Shown here: positions 1 through 11,398 of the stretch, one piece after another
Position numbering within the stretch: the stretch's first letter is position 1
How the letters are laid out: each line of letters opens with the position of its first letter
NCBI GenBank assembly: GCA_949130485.1
Contig: OX422202.1
Span: 5,177,292-5,241,291 of the forward strand
Length of the DNA: 64,000 bases
Origin: Agelas oroides
Lineage: Eukaryota; Porifera; Demospongiae; Agelasida; Agelasidae
Direction: 5' to 3'
Made by a program: the position numbers and the translations under genes
The notes under the pieces: model-generated
The model's input: only the letters and a program-made list of their open reading frames with translations
The model's database searches: none
Told to the model about the DNA's origin: nothing

Positions 1-846
1 GCCATGTTTGTATGAACCTTTGATAAACCATACTAGGTAGTTTGTTGTGAGTTAGTGGTTTCAACACAAAAGGTATGTATGTCACTCCCTATCGTCCACC
101 TGGGAAAACACTGCAGGTCCTGTTGTTGACACACATCTACATCAAAAGTGTTTACTGCCATGTAGATGTTTATATAAACATTTGAAGCAACTGTACAAAG
201 TTGATTATAGCTCTAGCCTCCTTAATGTCCACATTAGATAAACATACGATGTTGTTAGAGATGGGATAAAATATCACTATAAGTTCAAATGTAAGCGCAT
301 AAACTGTCTTGATGTTGCTGCTTGCACAAAATGGTTCTAATTACAAAATGAAAGCCATTTATTAGCACTAAATAGCCGCAATTTCAGTGCCACATGTGTA
401 AATCCTGTTACTTCATTCTCCATATGCAGGAACATATGCAAAGGTTAATTTTGTAACAATACACCACAATTTGACTCATTAACAGCAGGGTACTCATTGA
501 GTCAATGTAGCTCTTGTGTGGAAAATCACAATCGGAAAGTACATCCCTGCATATTTCTGCCCACTCCTCTATTAGCTTACTAAATCACACCTACACTAGT
601 TGAACATCAGAATTATGTGGCATTACAACAGTGACTAAGACAAACACAAGATCACTAATTCCATGTGCTTACGTACAGTGTACAAACTGTAGACTATCTG
701 TTGTAAGAAAATATTAACCTGGTGCTTTTCATAACAGCTATTGTTAGTAGCGGAGAATTTAAAGCAAGTGCATGGCTACTTTTACTAGGGGTTTTGATAA
801 AAAAAGCAAGAAAAGGATATATCTTCAGGTTAACTAAGGGTTAAAA
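1..846. other. Gene-free left edge
   Basis: No reading frame with coding character and no recognisable repeat structure is seen. The sequence is AT-rich with scattered short A/T runs. It could be intron or intergenic sequence of a gene outside the window. Confidence 0.5.
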
Positions 847-1206
847 TAGTCTCGCGAACCAGACCCACTTCTGCTAAAAAAAAAAAGGGGTCTGGCGAAC
901 TGCGTATACAAGCCGTGTCCCACTGGAATGCAATTAGCTGGATGACGTACCAGATTTCGCACTCTTGAATTACCTGTTGCAGAGTAAGCACGCTCCCTGA
1001 GAAGTATAGTTGAAGTGCTTTTACAGTTCCTGCAGTAGCGGAAAAGAAGTCCTAGCTCTCTTTCGCCGTTTTACTGCTATTGCTACCCAAACAGTGATGT
1101 AATGCGTCATTTGACAAAACACTGCAACGTGATTGGACCACACTGTACAGTGCGGCGCGACACTGCTGTTCTTCCTTTTTTTGCGGAAGTGGGTCTGGCT
1201 CGCGAG
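847..1206. mobile_element. Short inverted-repeat transposon, TAGTCTCG family
   Basis: The left end starts TAGTCTCGCGAACCAGACC and the right end reads GGTCTGGCTCGCGAG, so the ends are inverted repeats of about 20 bp. The interior matches, in opposite orientation, the element at 47622-48020 (shared text around the CTGCAGTAGCGGAAAAG and CTCCCTGAGAAGTATAG stretches). It encodes no protein and is a non-autonomous (MITE-like) copy. The target duplication is blurred here but is a clean 9 bp at two sister copies. Confidence 0.8.
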
Positions 1207-1591
1207 TTGAAAAGTACTATGCAGCCATATCACCAGGCATTGCCCATACACTCATGCACTGTTCAGGTTTGGGACCTCAACTAGTAGCAGTTAGGTTTTG
1301 AACACCTTTAAAACTGGTACCGTATAGCTAGGGGGAAATTCAGGTTCGCTGGATGCAAATTTTCGCGATTTTCGTGGACAGACCTGCTCCGTGAAAATAA
1401 AACCGCGAAAAATTTAACTAAAGATGGAAATTGATGACATCATTATGTGCGTGTGTCGATACGAACTAATACCCGTGTGAATGAGATGGCCCTCTACAGT
1501 CTGTCTGCCCTATAAATGGTCGCTGTAGAGAAGAATCAACCTGCTACTTCACAAAATACCAACGAACCCGTATCCACGTACTTCATTCACG

Positions 1592-1690
1592 CATGATTGT
1601 GTGTGGGTGATCATGATTGTGTGTGGGTGATCATGATTGTGTGTGGGTGATCATGATTGTGTGTGGGTGGTCATGATTGTGTGTGGGTGT
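1592..1690. repeat. 20-bp minisatellite, five units
   Basis: The unit CATGATTGTGTGTGGGTGAT is repeated five times head to tail with one A/G change in the fourth unit. It lies in non-coding sequence; the surrounding 1207-1867 holds nothing else recognisable. Confidence 0.95.
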
Positions 1691-1867
1691 GGTCTGGTGA
1701 ATTATTCTATGGCTGCCAGATTATGTCATGACATGTGTCTTCTATCGTGATACATTCTCCTGAAGCTTACACAAGGTGTGGTGAATCAGTTGGAGTTATC
1801 TGCTCTACAGTACAGATGTTTCAGTTAAAGCTAGTACAGCTCTTACATAACTAGCTAATGGTGCATA

Positions 1868-2280
1868 CAGTGGAACCCCGCTTAACGGACACCCCTCAAC
1901 AGCGGACACCCACGATATAACGGACAAATCTGAACGTCCCGACCGTTTCTCCATAGAAACCGCTGAATAGCGGACACTTTTCGCGCTCCCAACTGAACGA
2001 CCAGGAACAACCCCGATTTAGTGGACACTCGTCGACCATTTCAGGAAGATTGTCCACCATCGCTGCTGGATTTAACAACATGACATTAGATTTGCGTTGT
2101 TACTCATAGTACTTCCTGCCAGCGTACTGTAAGAGAAAGCCCTGAAAACGCAGTCACGTTCGTGCTCAACAGCCCGATTACGCATACCACGCCTACCGGA
2201 AATATACCGGAAGCCCCTGAGTTAGGGACACTAGAGGGCAAAATTGTTGGTCCCAATGACGTCCGCTATAGAGGGGCAAT
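1868..2280. mobile_element. pogo/Tigger-like MITE, right end decayed
   Basis: It begins TA|CAGTGGAACCCCGCTTAACG, the typical start of pogo/Tigger-type transposons inserted at TA. The body is about 410 bp and repeats the phrase 'AACGGACA...AGCGGACA'. A sister copy at 56779-57250 keeps both ends. The expected CCACTG right end is not recognisable here, so this copy is degraded. No transposase is encoded. Confidence 0.75.
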
Positions 2281-3450
2281 CCTTATGGCACATTTATTCC
2301 CAATTGCAAGCTGTGGCACAAGTATAGCTCATTCAAAAGAATGGAGTGGCAAACTTCCAGCACAACCCCTACAACAACTGTATGCAAACACATACCCATT
2401 GTGGTATTTGCATTGTGTAGCTAACTTTAATCAGAACTTTGGTTGTTGTTAAAATAAAACAGATTCTTAAATATGTACAATTTCATATCACATTCTGTGT
2501 CACAGTGACACTACACACCATCGATACAACTGTATATCAGAGAGTCGGTAGACTCTCTATGTAGGGATGGCGCGGACGCGCAATATATGCAAAAGCCGTA
2601 TAACTTCACCACAGACACGCTAAAAGCGCCCAGTCTTCCTCTTTGAGTGCCTTTGTGATCAGCAAAGTTCATATACAAGTGGCCAAAAGCCACGCGGAAG
2701 ACAGCTAAATGCAAAAGTGTGCGGTCATGAAAGTGCTATTTTTCGTATTCTTTCCTTCTTTCTTTCTTCACGGTTACGACCACAATGTTCAACAATGATA
2801 TCTCGCAAACGGTTTAAGTACTCACCGTCATTGTAGGACAAAACTGATGCTTATCACAGCACGGAGCTCTACGGCCACTCAGCGTCTTCATAGCTTCAAA
2901 TTCACCCTGGTCAATAAAAGCCATTCAGAACACTCTGTGGTTGCTGTCCGTTGTGAAGGACGCCATTTTCTAATTTTGTACGCATGCGCACATGTAGTCT
3001 CATTCCCAGGCCAAATACCACGCCCATTGGTCTGGGAACGAGACTAGTGCACAAGCTATCGCGAGTTGACCACGTGCGTGGCTGGCACGGTCTCTTCCCG
3101 TAGTAGGTTTATGAACACCACATAGGTAAGGCGCTGCATTCAGCTGCCAACTTATAGCTACACTAAATAAAGTACAGCTTTAGTAAACTGTGATGCTATG
3201 ATGGTCGGTTGTCAGTACAGATTCCTGTGCAGCTGGTCGGTCGTCATGTGATCGAAATTCAGGAGATTGGTTTCAAAAAGTTTGGTACGGAGCTCTGGAG
3301 AGTGGTTGGCCTTCATCGGCAATGTTATTACATGCTTGGAACCACTACTAAATTGTCAATGCCGTTTCAAGTTCTGGGGTTGTAGTTACACTTGTCTTCT
3401 TAGGCTTAGGTCTAACTGTAACTGAGATTAACATCAAAAAAGTACAGAAA
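2281..3450. other. Intergenic stretch without recognised genes
   Basis: No coding signal was found on either strand. Apart from the 52-bp hairpin at 2995-3046 nothing structured was recognised. Confidence 0.45.
2995..3046. repeat. Mini foldback with TAGTCTC ends
   Basis: TAGTCTCATTCCCAGGCC pairs with GGTCTGGGAACGAGACTA about 18 bp away, giving an imperfect 18-bp stem. The ends resemble those of the 400-bp TAGTCTCG elements, so this may be a collapsed, ends-only derivative. Confidence 0.7.
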
Positions 3451-3720
3451 CAAGACTTAAAAAAAAAAACGTAAAAAGATGTAGGGATGGCATGCCAAAA
3501 AGTATGCAAACAAGGTAGGGATGATATAATAGTGAAGGTAAATTTACAAAGCCCTATCCCTACATCTTTTTACATTACAGTTGCAAACTAATGTGAAAAT
3601 GATGCAGGGATGAGGCTTTGTAAATTTACCTTCACTATTATATCATCCCTACCTTGTTTGCATACTTTTTGGCATGCCATCCCTACATCTTTTTACATTT
3701 TTAATGTTTTTTAAGTCTTG
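3451..3720. mobile_element. Long foldback element, arms of about 105 bp
   Basis: The left arm 3451-3553 and right arm 3613-3720 are near-perfect inverted copies, both containing TAGGGATGGCATGCC and GGTAGGGATGATATAATAG. They enclose a 59-bp spacer that itself repeats the ATCCCTACATC motif. The RNA would fold into a long hairpin. No protein is encoded; it is a MITE or foldback transposon of unassigned family. Confidence 0.88.
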
Positions 3721-4439
3721 TATAATATACAATCATAGTGTAGCTACATGTATTGCCTGATTTCACAATTTCATTGTTAATCAACTAAGCACAATTATTT
3801 CTGTTGCCTCTCATATGTGAGGTAACAGCTCTGCTTCAGTACCAGGCATGTTGACCTATCCAGACATTGACCACACTTTCAGCATAATAAACAGTGTGGC
3901 ATATAAAACGTAGCTATAAAAAGCTAGTGTGGCCTAACAAAGTATTGTTTATGTTGACCCACCCTGAACATGCATGTATCAAATTTGATTAGTAAACCTC
4001 AGATATTGAAACATGTTCTACAGAGCCAACAAACATTCCCCAGTCAGTGTATGTGCAGTCTAGAATTAATGTCTTTGATTTGTAAACAACCAGCCGGTCA
4101 AATATTGATATTACTTTACTGTGTACCATGGATTTTTCTGCAGGCCTCTTTCTCTGTCTCCGAAGCTTATCAAACCACACCTACCTACACAGAACTAAAA
4201 ATGACCGCAGAATGTTGTACTAAGTGAGTCAGATAGTACCTGTAGACTATCTGTTGTGAGTAAACATTTAAGTCATTTACCGGATTCCATATAGTAGAGA
4301 ATTCAACCATCCACTTTATAGGAGCTTTAGATGCCTAAAAGTGCTAAGTTATCTAAGGGTTCAAAAGTGCTTTATGTACGTAACAGGCATTGCCCATACA
4401 CTGTAATTATTCCCATGATAAAGTAATGCATGGTAGCAG

Positions 4440-4900
4440 AAGTGGGTGGATGGGGAATACATGTATAAAGGTTGTGTAGTCTGTTTTGTTGACCCACCCT
4501 GAGCAGTCAGTTTCTGTAAGTCGGGTCTTATTTCCTTGTTTGTCTAGAGGTAATGTGATTGTGGGACCTTTCTGCTCATAAGTTTACACATGTGTTATTG
4601 ACATCATTGTTTATGCACCTTTAAACATAAACTTTATAGTCTGTGCCCACAAACCCACCCTGGGACAGCTCGTTTCCATATATGGTGATTTGTGACAAAG
4701 TAAATGATTGTGAAACTTCCCTGGAGATAGACTAATTATTATCTAGGCCAAGCAAACTAGAATTTAGCCATAGCGTATAGATTTCAGGCTTCATTCCAAC
4801 TTAATTAGGGTTTCAAACAAGCAGAGATCACCTATATACTGAGCTTTTGATGTGGTGAAACTAGTAGTAAACTCTAACCAGCCATCTTTTGTAGTACCAG
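4440..4900. repeat. Dispersed non-coding repeat, copy 1
   Basis: Similar to 21060-21480: both contain GTGTAGTCTGTTTT, a 'GACCCACCCTGAG/ACACACCCTAAAC CAGTCAGTT' phrase and 'GTTGGGTCTT/GTCGGGTCTT' in the same order. It is non-coding and its family is unknown. Confidence 0.6.
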
Positions 4901-5028
4901 TACACAATCAGTATTACCGCCTGCATGTCTACCATAACAGGTCATTAATTACAAGATACGTAATAACTACACATTGGAAATTGACTGGATAGCAATTGAT
5001 CAATCAACAAACAGTTTGCTATTGTGAC

Positions 5029-5470
5029 CAGTGTCCACGTTGTAGTGTGCCTGAGGAAGGTCCAGCTGCACTGTACCAAAATGTAGCATAAAGTTTGGTC
5101 AATGTAATATATATATAGTGTGAAGCATGGTTCTGCAATCTGCAAATTGAAGTGATCCTTTTATACTTTGTACATACATATTTGTGTCACTGAGTCTTTG
5201 GCCCCCAAGATACGGGCTCTTGAGGGTATTAGTTTTTAAAGGGTTTTTGTGGTATAAGTGATGGTAGTGCATGTGCAAAAGTAAAATTGAAAATTAAGTT
5301 GTTTCTCTCTATATATGTCTTTATTCATTGTGTGCATGTACGTTGAGGGTATTGTAGCAGTGTCCAAGTTGTAGTGTGCCTGAGAAACGTCTAGACTAGA
5401 CCAAAAACAAAATGTAGAATAAAAGTTTGGTCAATGCATTAGCACAATGTACTGTTCTGCAATCTGCAAA
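5029..5470. repeat. Direct repeat pair of about 115 bp
   Basis: The segment near 5029-5146 and the segment near 5360-5470 share CAGTGTCCAMGTTGTAGTGTG, AAAGTTTGGTCAATG and TTCTGCAATCTGCAAATT in the same order. They are an old local duplication separated by about 210 bp. Confidence 0.7.
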
Positions 5471-6532
5471 TTAATCGCTCATGATTCCTCTAACTTTATG
5501 CTCATAGTTTCCATAATTGTGCAACCTTATGTCAATGTAAGCCCCCTAACTTCTGTTCAGAAAGTGCCTACCGATACACTCACCTTACAATATCTGGAAA
5601 AAATGATTCTGACACCCAGTGCAGTGATTCCTACAATAAAGTTTGCCGTGACAAAAGAAGTTGTACTAGTGTTGAAAAGCATCTTCTGATCATTTATTTC
5701 TGTACTTGATATGTGTGATATCAAAAAGGAATTAAGCCACTTGAGTTTTCAGAGGTGTAGCTCAGTGGTCCTGAGCAGAAATCGTTATTATGTACTGCAT
5801 AATTATCGAAAATTTTGTGTTAAGATGTGGGTTCAGCATTGGTTACATCCATCCACATGAATATTTTGAACAACAACAATGTGGACTGTTGCCAGAGAAT
5901 TCTCACCTACTTTATCAACAGGCAAATGCAAAGGATACAACTCTGTACAGATGGTGGCCATGCATCTCAGGCTGGATTGTGAACTGAGAAATTCCATGCA
6001 AGTTCATACCACAGTAACAGTGGAGATCTAGTTAAGGACACATGTTATCTCAATTTTGTTATTTTGTTTGCCTTTGTGTCCTTTGGAGGGGACGATAAGC
6101 CATTAAGAAGGCAGTAGCTTTGGTTAAACTTAAGAATGCTCTCCACCTAGAAACAAAGCCACCTGTTTATATTTGGTGGTTTGGCAAGGATAATCCCATG
6201 CAAGAGCACAATCATAGGCTAGATACTGTACTTGGCTTACTTACGTAGTTTGTGCACAACAAGGTCTTCCTTGCCTATAAATACCGAGTTGATAGTTCTT
6301 GGAGTAGCTACAGCCTAAATCTACATATATATGTACATACATAGTACTCAAGTTGTGGTTGTCAAAACATGTCTCAAAGTAAGTGTCTTGCAGTGTACAA
6401 TGTTCTTGATGGTGCTTCTGATAGCATTTGCAGTAACCCATATCTGTTCCTTTCTTCTCTATATTTTCAGCTCATCACTGATTTGCTTCACCTAAGCAAG
6501 GAATCTGAGATCCATCAAGCAGAGGTTAGGAA

Positions 6533-9500
6533 ATGGCATCAGCTGTGTGCTGGACCATGATTGTATATCTTGCATTGCTGCAGCCTCTTTACTGCAGTAC
6601 CAGTAACACCAACACATACCATGTGAAGCCCAAGGATGACAATAAATTATGCATTAAACAGCGTCCTTGCCACACACTCAATGAGTATGCAAAGGAACCA
6701 AATCGATACCGTTCTGCAAGTGCAACATTCATATTCCTGCCTGGTGAGCACATTCTTGAAGGTGAGATGTGGGTGCTGAACGACAGTAATGTGTCCTTCG
6801 TAGGGACTTCAAGTTCCTCCCCACGGGTCAGTAGTAAAATCATCTGTAGCAATGCTTCATTTGTCTTTGCAAATATCTCCAAGGTTGAAATCACAGGAAT
6901 CACATTTTCCTTCTGTGGAATTGACCTGCATACCAACACCACTAATAAAGATGAGTGTATTGTTCCAACCATTTATCATTGGCCAGATGCAGTTGGTTGC
7001 TTTGTACCAGCAATTTCAGCATTTTCGGTGAAGCTGTTCATTTTTACAGACTGCTTAGTAGAAAGTTGCTATGGTGGAGTGTTTGTGGAAAACAGTAGCA
7101 TGCTTTTGAGCAACAGTGTGTTTGAGAAAAATTATGCAGATAGTGGTGCTGGAATATTTGCTTTATCTAGCTCCCTGAACTTTGAAGGAAAGACTGCATT
7201 TATGAGAAATGTAGCTAAACTTCATGGTGGTGGAATCTACACAGAAGAGAGCAATCTCACATTTCATGATTATAATGTCTTCTCCAACAGTCAAGCAAAG
7301 CGTAGAGCGGGTGGAGCAATATATGCAAGGCGTGGTTGTATCTTGAACTTTTATGGAAAGACTAGCATTGTGAATTGCTCATCAGTTTATGGTGGTGGAT
7401 TATATATGTGGAATGGTGCATTGAGTTGTATTGGAACCATTAAATTCACTAATAATTCTGCACACTCTTTTGGTGGGGGAATTTATGCAAGTGGTGGCAT
7501 TCTGATCTTCAATGGAAGCAGCAGCTTTGCTCACAATTCAGGTAATTACGGTGGAGGTATCTATGCATGGTCAGTCAGTCCGCTGACCTTCAATGGAAAC
7601 ACCAGTTTTGCAAGCAACACTGTGGGAAGGTTTGGTGGTGGGATGTTTGTACATTCAAGATTTCGATTCGTAGCTAGCACCATCACTTTTAATGGATACG
7701 TTCATTTTATGAATAATTCAGCACTGGGTTATGACGGTGGAGGGATTTCTGCATTTCCAGATAGTACATTGAACTTTGTTGGGACGACAGAATTTGAGCA
7801 CAACTCTGCAATTACAAATGGTGGTGGGATTGCTGCACGTTGGAACTGTAACTTAACATTCAATGGCACAACAAAGTTTGGATACAATTCAGCAGAAGAT
7901 GGAGGAGGAATTTTTGTACGAGAGCGCAGCCATCTCACTCTTGAAGGAGATAGTACCTTCTTGCACAACTCAGCATTAAGATTGGGTGGAGGGATTCTTA
8001 CAGGAAATCCGTTCAATATAAATGGAGGCACTACTCTATATGTCATGGGAAAGATCAGTTTCACAAATAATACAGCGGGACTTTATGGCGGTGGATTGTT
8101 TGGAATGCTTGGTAGTGTCCTACGTTTTGAAGGAGACAGCACCTTCTTGCACAACTCAGCAAATAGTGGTGGTGGAATTCATGTGACTGGAAGTACACTC
8201 TCCACTAATGGCACTGGTATGTTTAAACATAACTCTGCAGTAGAGTATGGTGGAGGAGTCTTTGCATCCAAGAGTAACCTCAGTTTTAGTGGACACGGCA
8301 AGTTCAAGTACAATTCGGCAACCAGTGGTGGTGGAATACTCTCTGATAGATGTACGCTCACTTTTGAGGGACACAACATGTTTGTGCATAACTCAGCCAC
8401 AAAAGAAGATGGTGGTGGCATTGATTTACTGCCAGGAAATAATAGTCTGAGTTTCCATGGAAGCACAACATTTATTAACTGCTCAGCACAAGAATATGGT
8501 GGGGGAATTGCAGCATGGCCTATCGCTACATTGTCATTTTATGGCAATAGCAGTTTTACTGGCAACTCTGCATGGGCAGGTGGTGGAATCTCAACTAAAA
8601 ATAGTATGCTCAGACTTGAGGGAAATGGAATGTTTGCTGACAATTCAGCAAATGAGATTGGTGGAGCAATATATGGTTCAAGTTCTTTTATATTTAACGG
8701 GAACATTGAATTCATACATAACATTGCCTGTAGTAGGCATGGAACACCTTCAACTGGTGGTGGAATCCATTCAACAGGAGGTAGCATTATCTTCAATGGA
8801 AACAGTCGGTTCACTGACAATGCAGCCTATTTTGGTGGCGCTATAACTACGGTAGAAACTGAGATTAAGCTCAATGGAAAAGGAATCTTTATACAAAATT
8901 CAGGTCAGTATGGTGGGGCTATACACTTACTGAAAAGTCATCTCAGGTTGAAAGGGACAAATAGTTTCGTCGGAAATTCAGTACACCGTTACAATGGATA
9001 TGGAGGTGGAATTCTTATGCGCAATAGCGAACTAACCTTCAGTGGCTACCAGGAGTTTATCAACAACTCGGCAAGTTATGGAGGAGGAATAGCACTGACA
9101 GGCCTTGACAATGATCAAAGCAAACTTTACCCCTATGGCACTATGGTTTTCACCGGTAACCATGCAACACAGTATGGTGGAGCACTCTCAGTTGAAGACA
9201 ATCCCTTTAAATACTGCATTTTTAATCAAAGTTCACAACACCAATTAAGAGAAGCATGCTTCTTTCAATTTCTCCATGAAGAGTGTCAACCACTGCATAA
9301 ACTCCATCTTAATTCAAGTTTTATTGCAGCCCGCATTACTGGATTTGAATTAATTTTTGAGGAGAACTATGCACAACTATCTGGGAATGACATTTATGGA
9401 GGAAAGCTTGATACATGTGGAGTGTGTGGCTATCCCAGGAACAAGTATGAATTTGTTGATGGCGGAATCACATTTGACATATTGGCCCATATTTCAGCTA

Positions 9501-11398
9501 AAAACGTTTCAACTACACAGATTTCTTCAAAACCATTTCGTGTGTGTTCCTGCAATGACAATCAACCTGATTGTAGCAAGCCTGTTATTGCTTTGGAGGT
9601 GTTTCCAGGAGAGACGATTACCTTATCTTTGGCTGCAGTGGGACAGAGGAACGGAACAGTTCCTGGCATCATTCACAGCGATTTCATTGAACCAAATGCT
9701 ATTCAACTTGGGCATCTTCAAAATGCTCAATCCACAACAAGAACATGTACTCCGCTTCAGTATACTCTATTTTCAATGAACACAACTGGAAATCTTAGTC
9801 TTTTTGCAGAAGGACCCTGCTCAGCCCTAGGCTTATCCTTAGAGCTTGTAGTGAAGTTTCGCTCTTGTCCAAGTGGATTTTCTTTGTCAAATGCTAGAAC
9901 ATGTCACTGTGAAGAAAGGCTCCAGGTATACACACAGCAATGCAACATCAATGACCAGACCATTCAACACAATGGTGACTTTTGGGTGAGATATGACAAC
10001 AACACAGAAGGGCTAATTCTTAGTCCACACTGCCCCTTTGACTACTGCAAGTCTGGGCTATACAACTTGACACTTAATAACACCAATGTACAGTGTAATC
10101 ATAACAGGTCAGGCATATTATGTGGAGGCTGCAAGCCAGGGCTTAGCATTGTATTTGGCACTTCTCAATGCTTACCATGTACTAACAGTTATGTTTTGTT
10201 GTTGGCTCTTTTTGCCATTGCTGGAATCATTTTAGTGGCATTACTGTTTACTTGCAAACTCACTGTTGCTGCTGGAACACTTAGTGGGCTTATCTTTTAT
10301 GCAAACATGGTTGGATCGAATCGAAACATCTTTTTTCCTCCTGGGGAGGAAAGTGTCCTAACAGTGTTCATAGCTTGGCTAAACCTTGACGTTGGCATTC
10401 AGACATGTTTCTTTGATGGAATGGATGCGTATTCCAAAACTTGGCTTCAGTTTGCATTCCCTGTCTACATATGGCTCCTTGTGTTTCTGATTGCAGTCTC
10501 CAGCCACTACTCAAGTACAGTTGCCAAGCTCATAGGAAGTGCCAACCCAATATCAGTTCTAGTTACTCTCTTTCTCCTCTCATACACCAAACTTCTTCGC
10601 ACAATCATAGCAGCATTCTCGTTCACTATCCTCAAATATACAAATGATAATACTGAGGTAGTGTGGATGTATGATGGCAGCGTAAAATACCTTGCTGGCA
10701 AACACATTGCATTATTCGTCATTAGTCTAGCAGTGTTCCTGGTCTTTTTTCTTCCATATACATTGCTTTTGCTTCTTGGACAGTGGATTCAATCCAGAAC
10801 AAACTGTGGGTGTGTGCCAAGGTCTTGCTATCTACGAATGAACTGCTTCCTCGATGCCTACCACGCACCTTACAAGAATCAGCATCGCTATTGGAGTGGA
10901 CTGCTACTGGTCCTTCGCTCTCTTCTTTACCTCATTTCAGTGATTGTTCCAAGAAATCCTAGCGTGAACTTACTTGCCATATCAGTATGCATGGCTGGAC
11001 TACAAGTGTGGGCTTGGAACATCCATGGTGTTTACAAGAGGAAGCATCTTGATGTTCTGGAGTCATCCTTCTTTCTTAACTTGATCATTCTTTGTATTGC
11101 CACATATCAGGTCGAGCTAGCAGGAGGAAACCAGGCAGCAGTAGCCTATACTTCAGTGAGCATTGCTTTTGTAACATTCATAGCAATAGTCACCATCCAC
11201 TTCTATCAGCAAATAACAAGCTCAAGAATTTGGAGGTTGTATCTTCACCCAAAGCTCCAGTACACAAGGAAATTAACCCAACAGTATGAACATTTGCAAG
11301 ACATGGAACCGGCAGAGACCCCCACTCCTACCCCTTTGCCAACTACAACCCACATTAACATACATGTACGTGAACCACTTGATTTGCTGACATCATAA
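6533..11398 (+). CDS. Pmp-type beta-helix repeat protein with multipass membrane domain (1621 aa)
   Basis: Single-exon gene for a giant receptor-like membrane protein. Residues 1-22 look like a signal peptide ending near YCS. Residues about 100-880 hold roughly twenty tandem copies of a 25-40 residue motif with an F-N-G-x-S/T-x-F core, then NSA and GGGI, the hallmark of chlamydial Pmp/right-handed beta-helix repeats. A cysteine-rich stem (about 880-1215) contains CPFDYC and SGILCGGC. From about residue 1219 there are eight to ten hydrophobic segments, including LQFAFPVYIWLL and YTKLLRTIIAAFSF, and a short Thr/Pro-rich tail. The same architecture recurs at 12143-15847 and, broken, at 28142-32658. 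The extracellular solenoid suggests adhesion or recognition and the C-terminal region a channel or receptor; neither function is proven. The start is supported by the signal peptide. Confidence 0.9.
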   Translation: MASAVCWTMIVYLALLQPLYCSTSNTNTYHVKPKDDNKLCIKQRPCHTLNEYAKEPNRYRSASATFIFLPGEHILEGEMWVLNDSNVSFVGTSSSSPRVSSKIICSNASFVFANISKVEITGITFSFCGIDLHTNTTNKDECIVPTIYHWPDAVGCFVPAISAFSVKLFIFTDCLVESCYGGVFVENSSMLLSNSVFEKNYADSGAGIFALSSSLNFEGKTAFMRNVAKLHGGGIYTEESNLTFHDYNVFSNSQAKRRAGGAIYARRGCILNFYGKTSIVNCSSVYGGGLYMWNGALSCIGTIKFTNNSAHSFGGGIYASGGILIFNGSSSFAHNSGNYGGGIYAWSVSPLTFNGNTSFASNTVGRFGGGMFVHSRFRFVASTITFNGYVHFMNNSALGYDGGGISAFPDSTLNFVGTTEFEHNSAITNGGGIAARWNCNLTFNGTTKFGYNSAEDGGGIFVRERSHLTLEGDSTFLHNSALRLGGGILTGNPFNINGGTTLYVMGKISFTNNTAGLYGGGLFGMLGSVLRFEGDSTFLHNSANSGGGIHVTGSTLSTNGTGMFKHNSAVEYGGGVFASKSNLSFSGHGKFKYNSATSGGGILSDRCTLTFEGHNMFVHNSATKEDGGGIDLLPGNNSLSFHGSTTFINCSAQEYGGGIAAWPIATLSFYGNSSFTGNSAWAGGGISTKNSMLRLEGNGMFADNSANEIGGAIYGSSSFIFNGNIEFIHNIACSRHGTPSTGGGIHSTGGSIIFNGNSRFTDNAAYFGGAITTVETEIKLNGKGIFIQNSGQYGGAIHLLKSHLRLKGTNSFVGNSVHRYNGYGGGILMRNSELTFSGYQEFINNSASYGGGIALTGLDNDQSKLYPYGTMVFTGNHATQYGGALSVEDNPFKYCIFNQSSQHQLREACFFQFLHEECQPLHKLHLNSSFIAARITGFELIFEENYAQLSGNDIYGGKLDTCGVCGYPRNKYEFVDGGITFDILAHISAKNVSTTQISSKPFRVCSCNDNQPDCSKPVIALEVFPGETITLSLAAVGQRNGTVPGIIHSDFIEPNAIQLGHLQNAQSTTRTCTPLQYTLFSMNTTGNLSLFAEGPCSALGLSLELVVKFRSCPSGFSLSNARTCHCEERLQVYTQQCNINDQTIQHNGDFWVRYDNNTEGLILSPHCPFDYCKSGLYNLTLNNTNVQCNHNRSGILCGGCKPGLSIVFGTSQCLPCTNSYVLLLALFAIAGIILVALLFTCKLTVAAGTLSGLIFYANMVGSNRNIFFPPGEESVLTVFIAWLNLDVGIQTCFFDGMDAYSKTWLQFAFPVYIWLLVFLIAVSSHYSSTVAKLIGSANPISVLVTLFLLSYTKLLRTIIAAFSFTILKYTNDNTEVVWMYDGSVKYLAGKHIALFVISLAVFLVFFLPYTLLLLLGQWIQSRTNCGCVPRSCYLRMNCFLDAYHAPYKNQHRYWSGLLLVLRSLLYLISVIVPRNPSVNLLAISVCMAGLQVWAWNIHGVYKRKHLDVLESSFFLNLIILCIATYQVELAGGNQAAVAYTSVSIAFVTFIAIVTIHFYQQITSSRIWRLYLHPKLQYTRKLTQQYEHLQDMEPAETPTPTPLPTTTHINIHVREPLDLLTS

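Larger units (their letters stand above)
3721..6532. other. 5' flank of the first Pmp-repeat gene
   Basis: No protein-coding signal is seen. The stretch holds two repeat families described separately. At about 6465-6472 a pyrimidine run followed by TTTTCAG precedes CTCATCACTG, which could be the acceptor of a 5' UTR intron for the gene starting at 6533. A tRNA A-box-like string (GTAGCTCAGTGGTCCTGAGC) lies near 5757 without a matching B box. Confidence 0.4.

Noticed and set aside
5755..5790. tRNA gene suggested by GTAGCTCAGTGGTCCTGAGC
   Set aside because: Only the A-box half resembles a tRNA; there is no anticodon stem, B box or acceptor pairing.
7729..8820. Long frames antisense or in other frames to the Pmp repeats
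   Set aside because: Shadows caused by the regular repeat of the coding strand (GGN-rich codons read as Pro-rich on the other strand).
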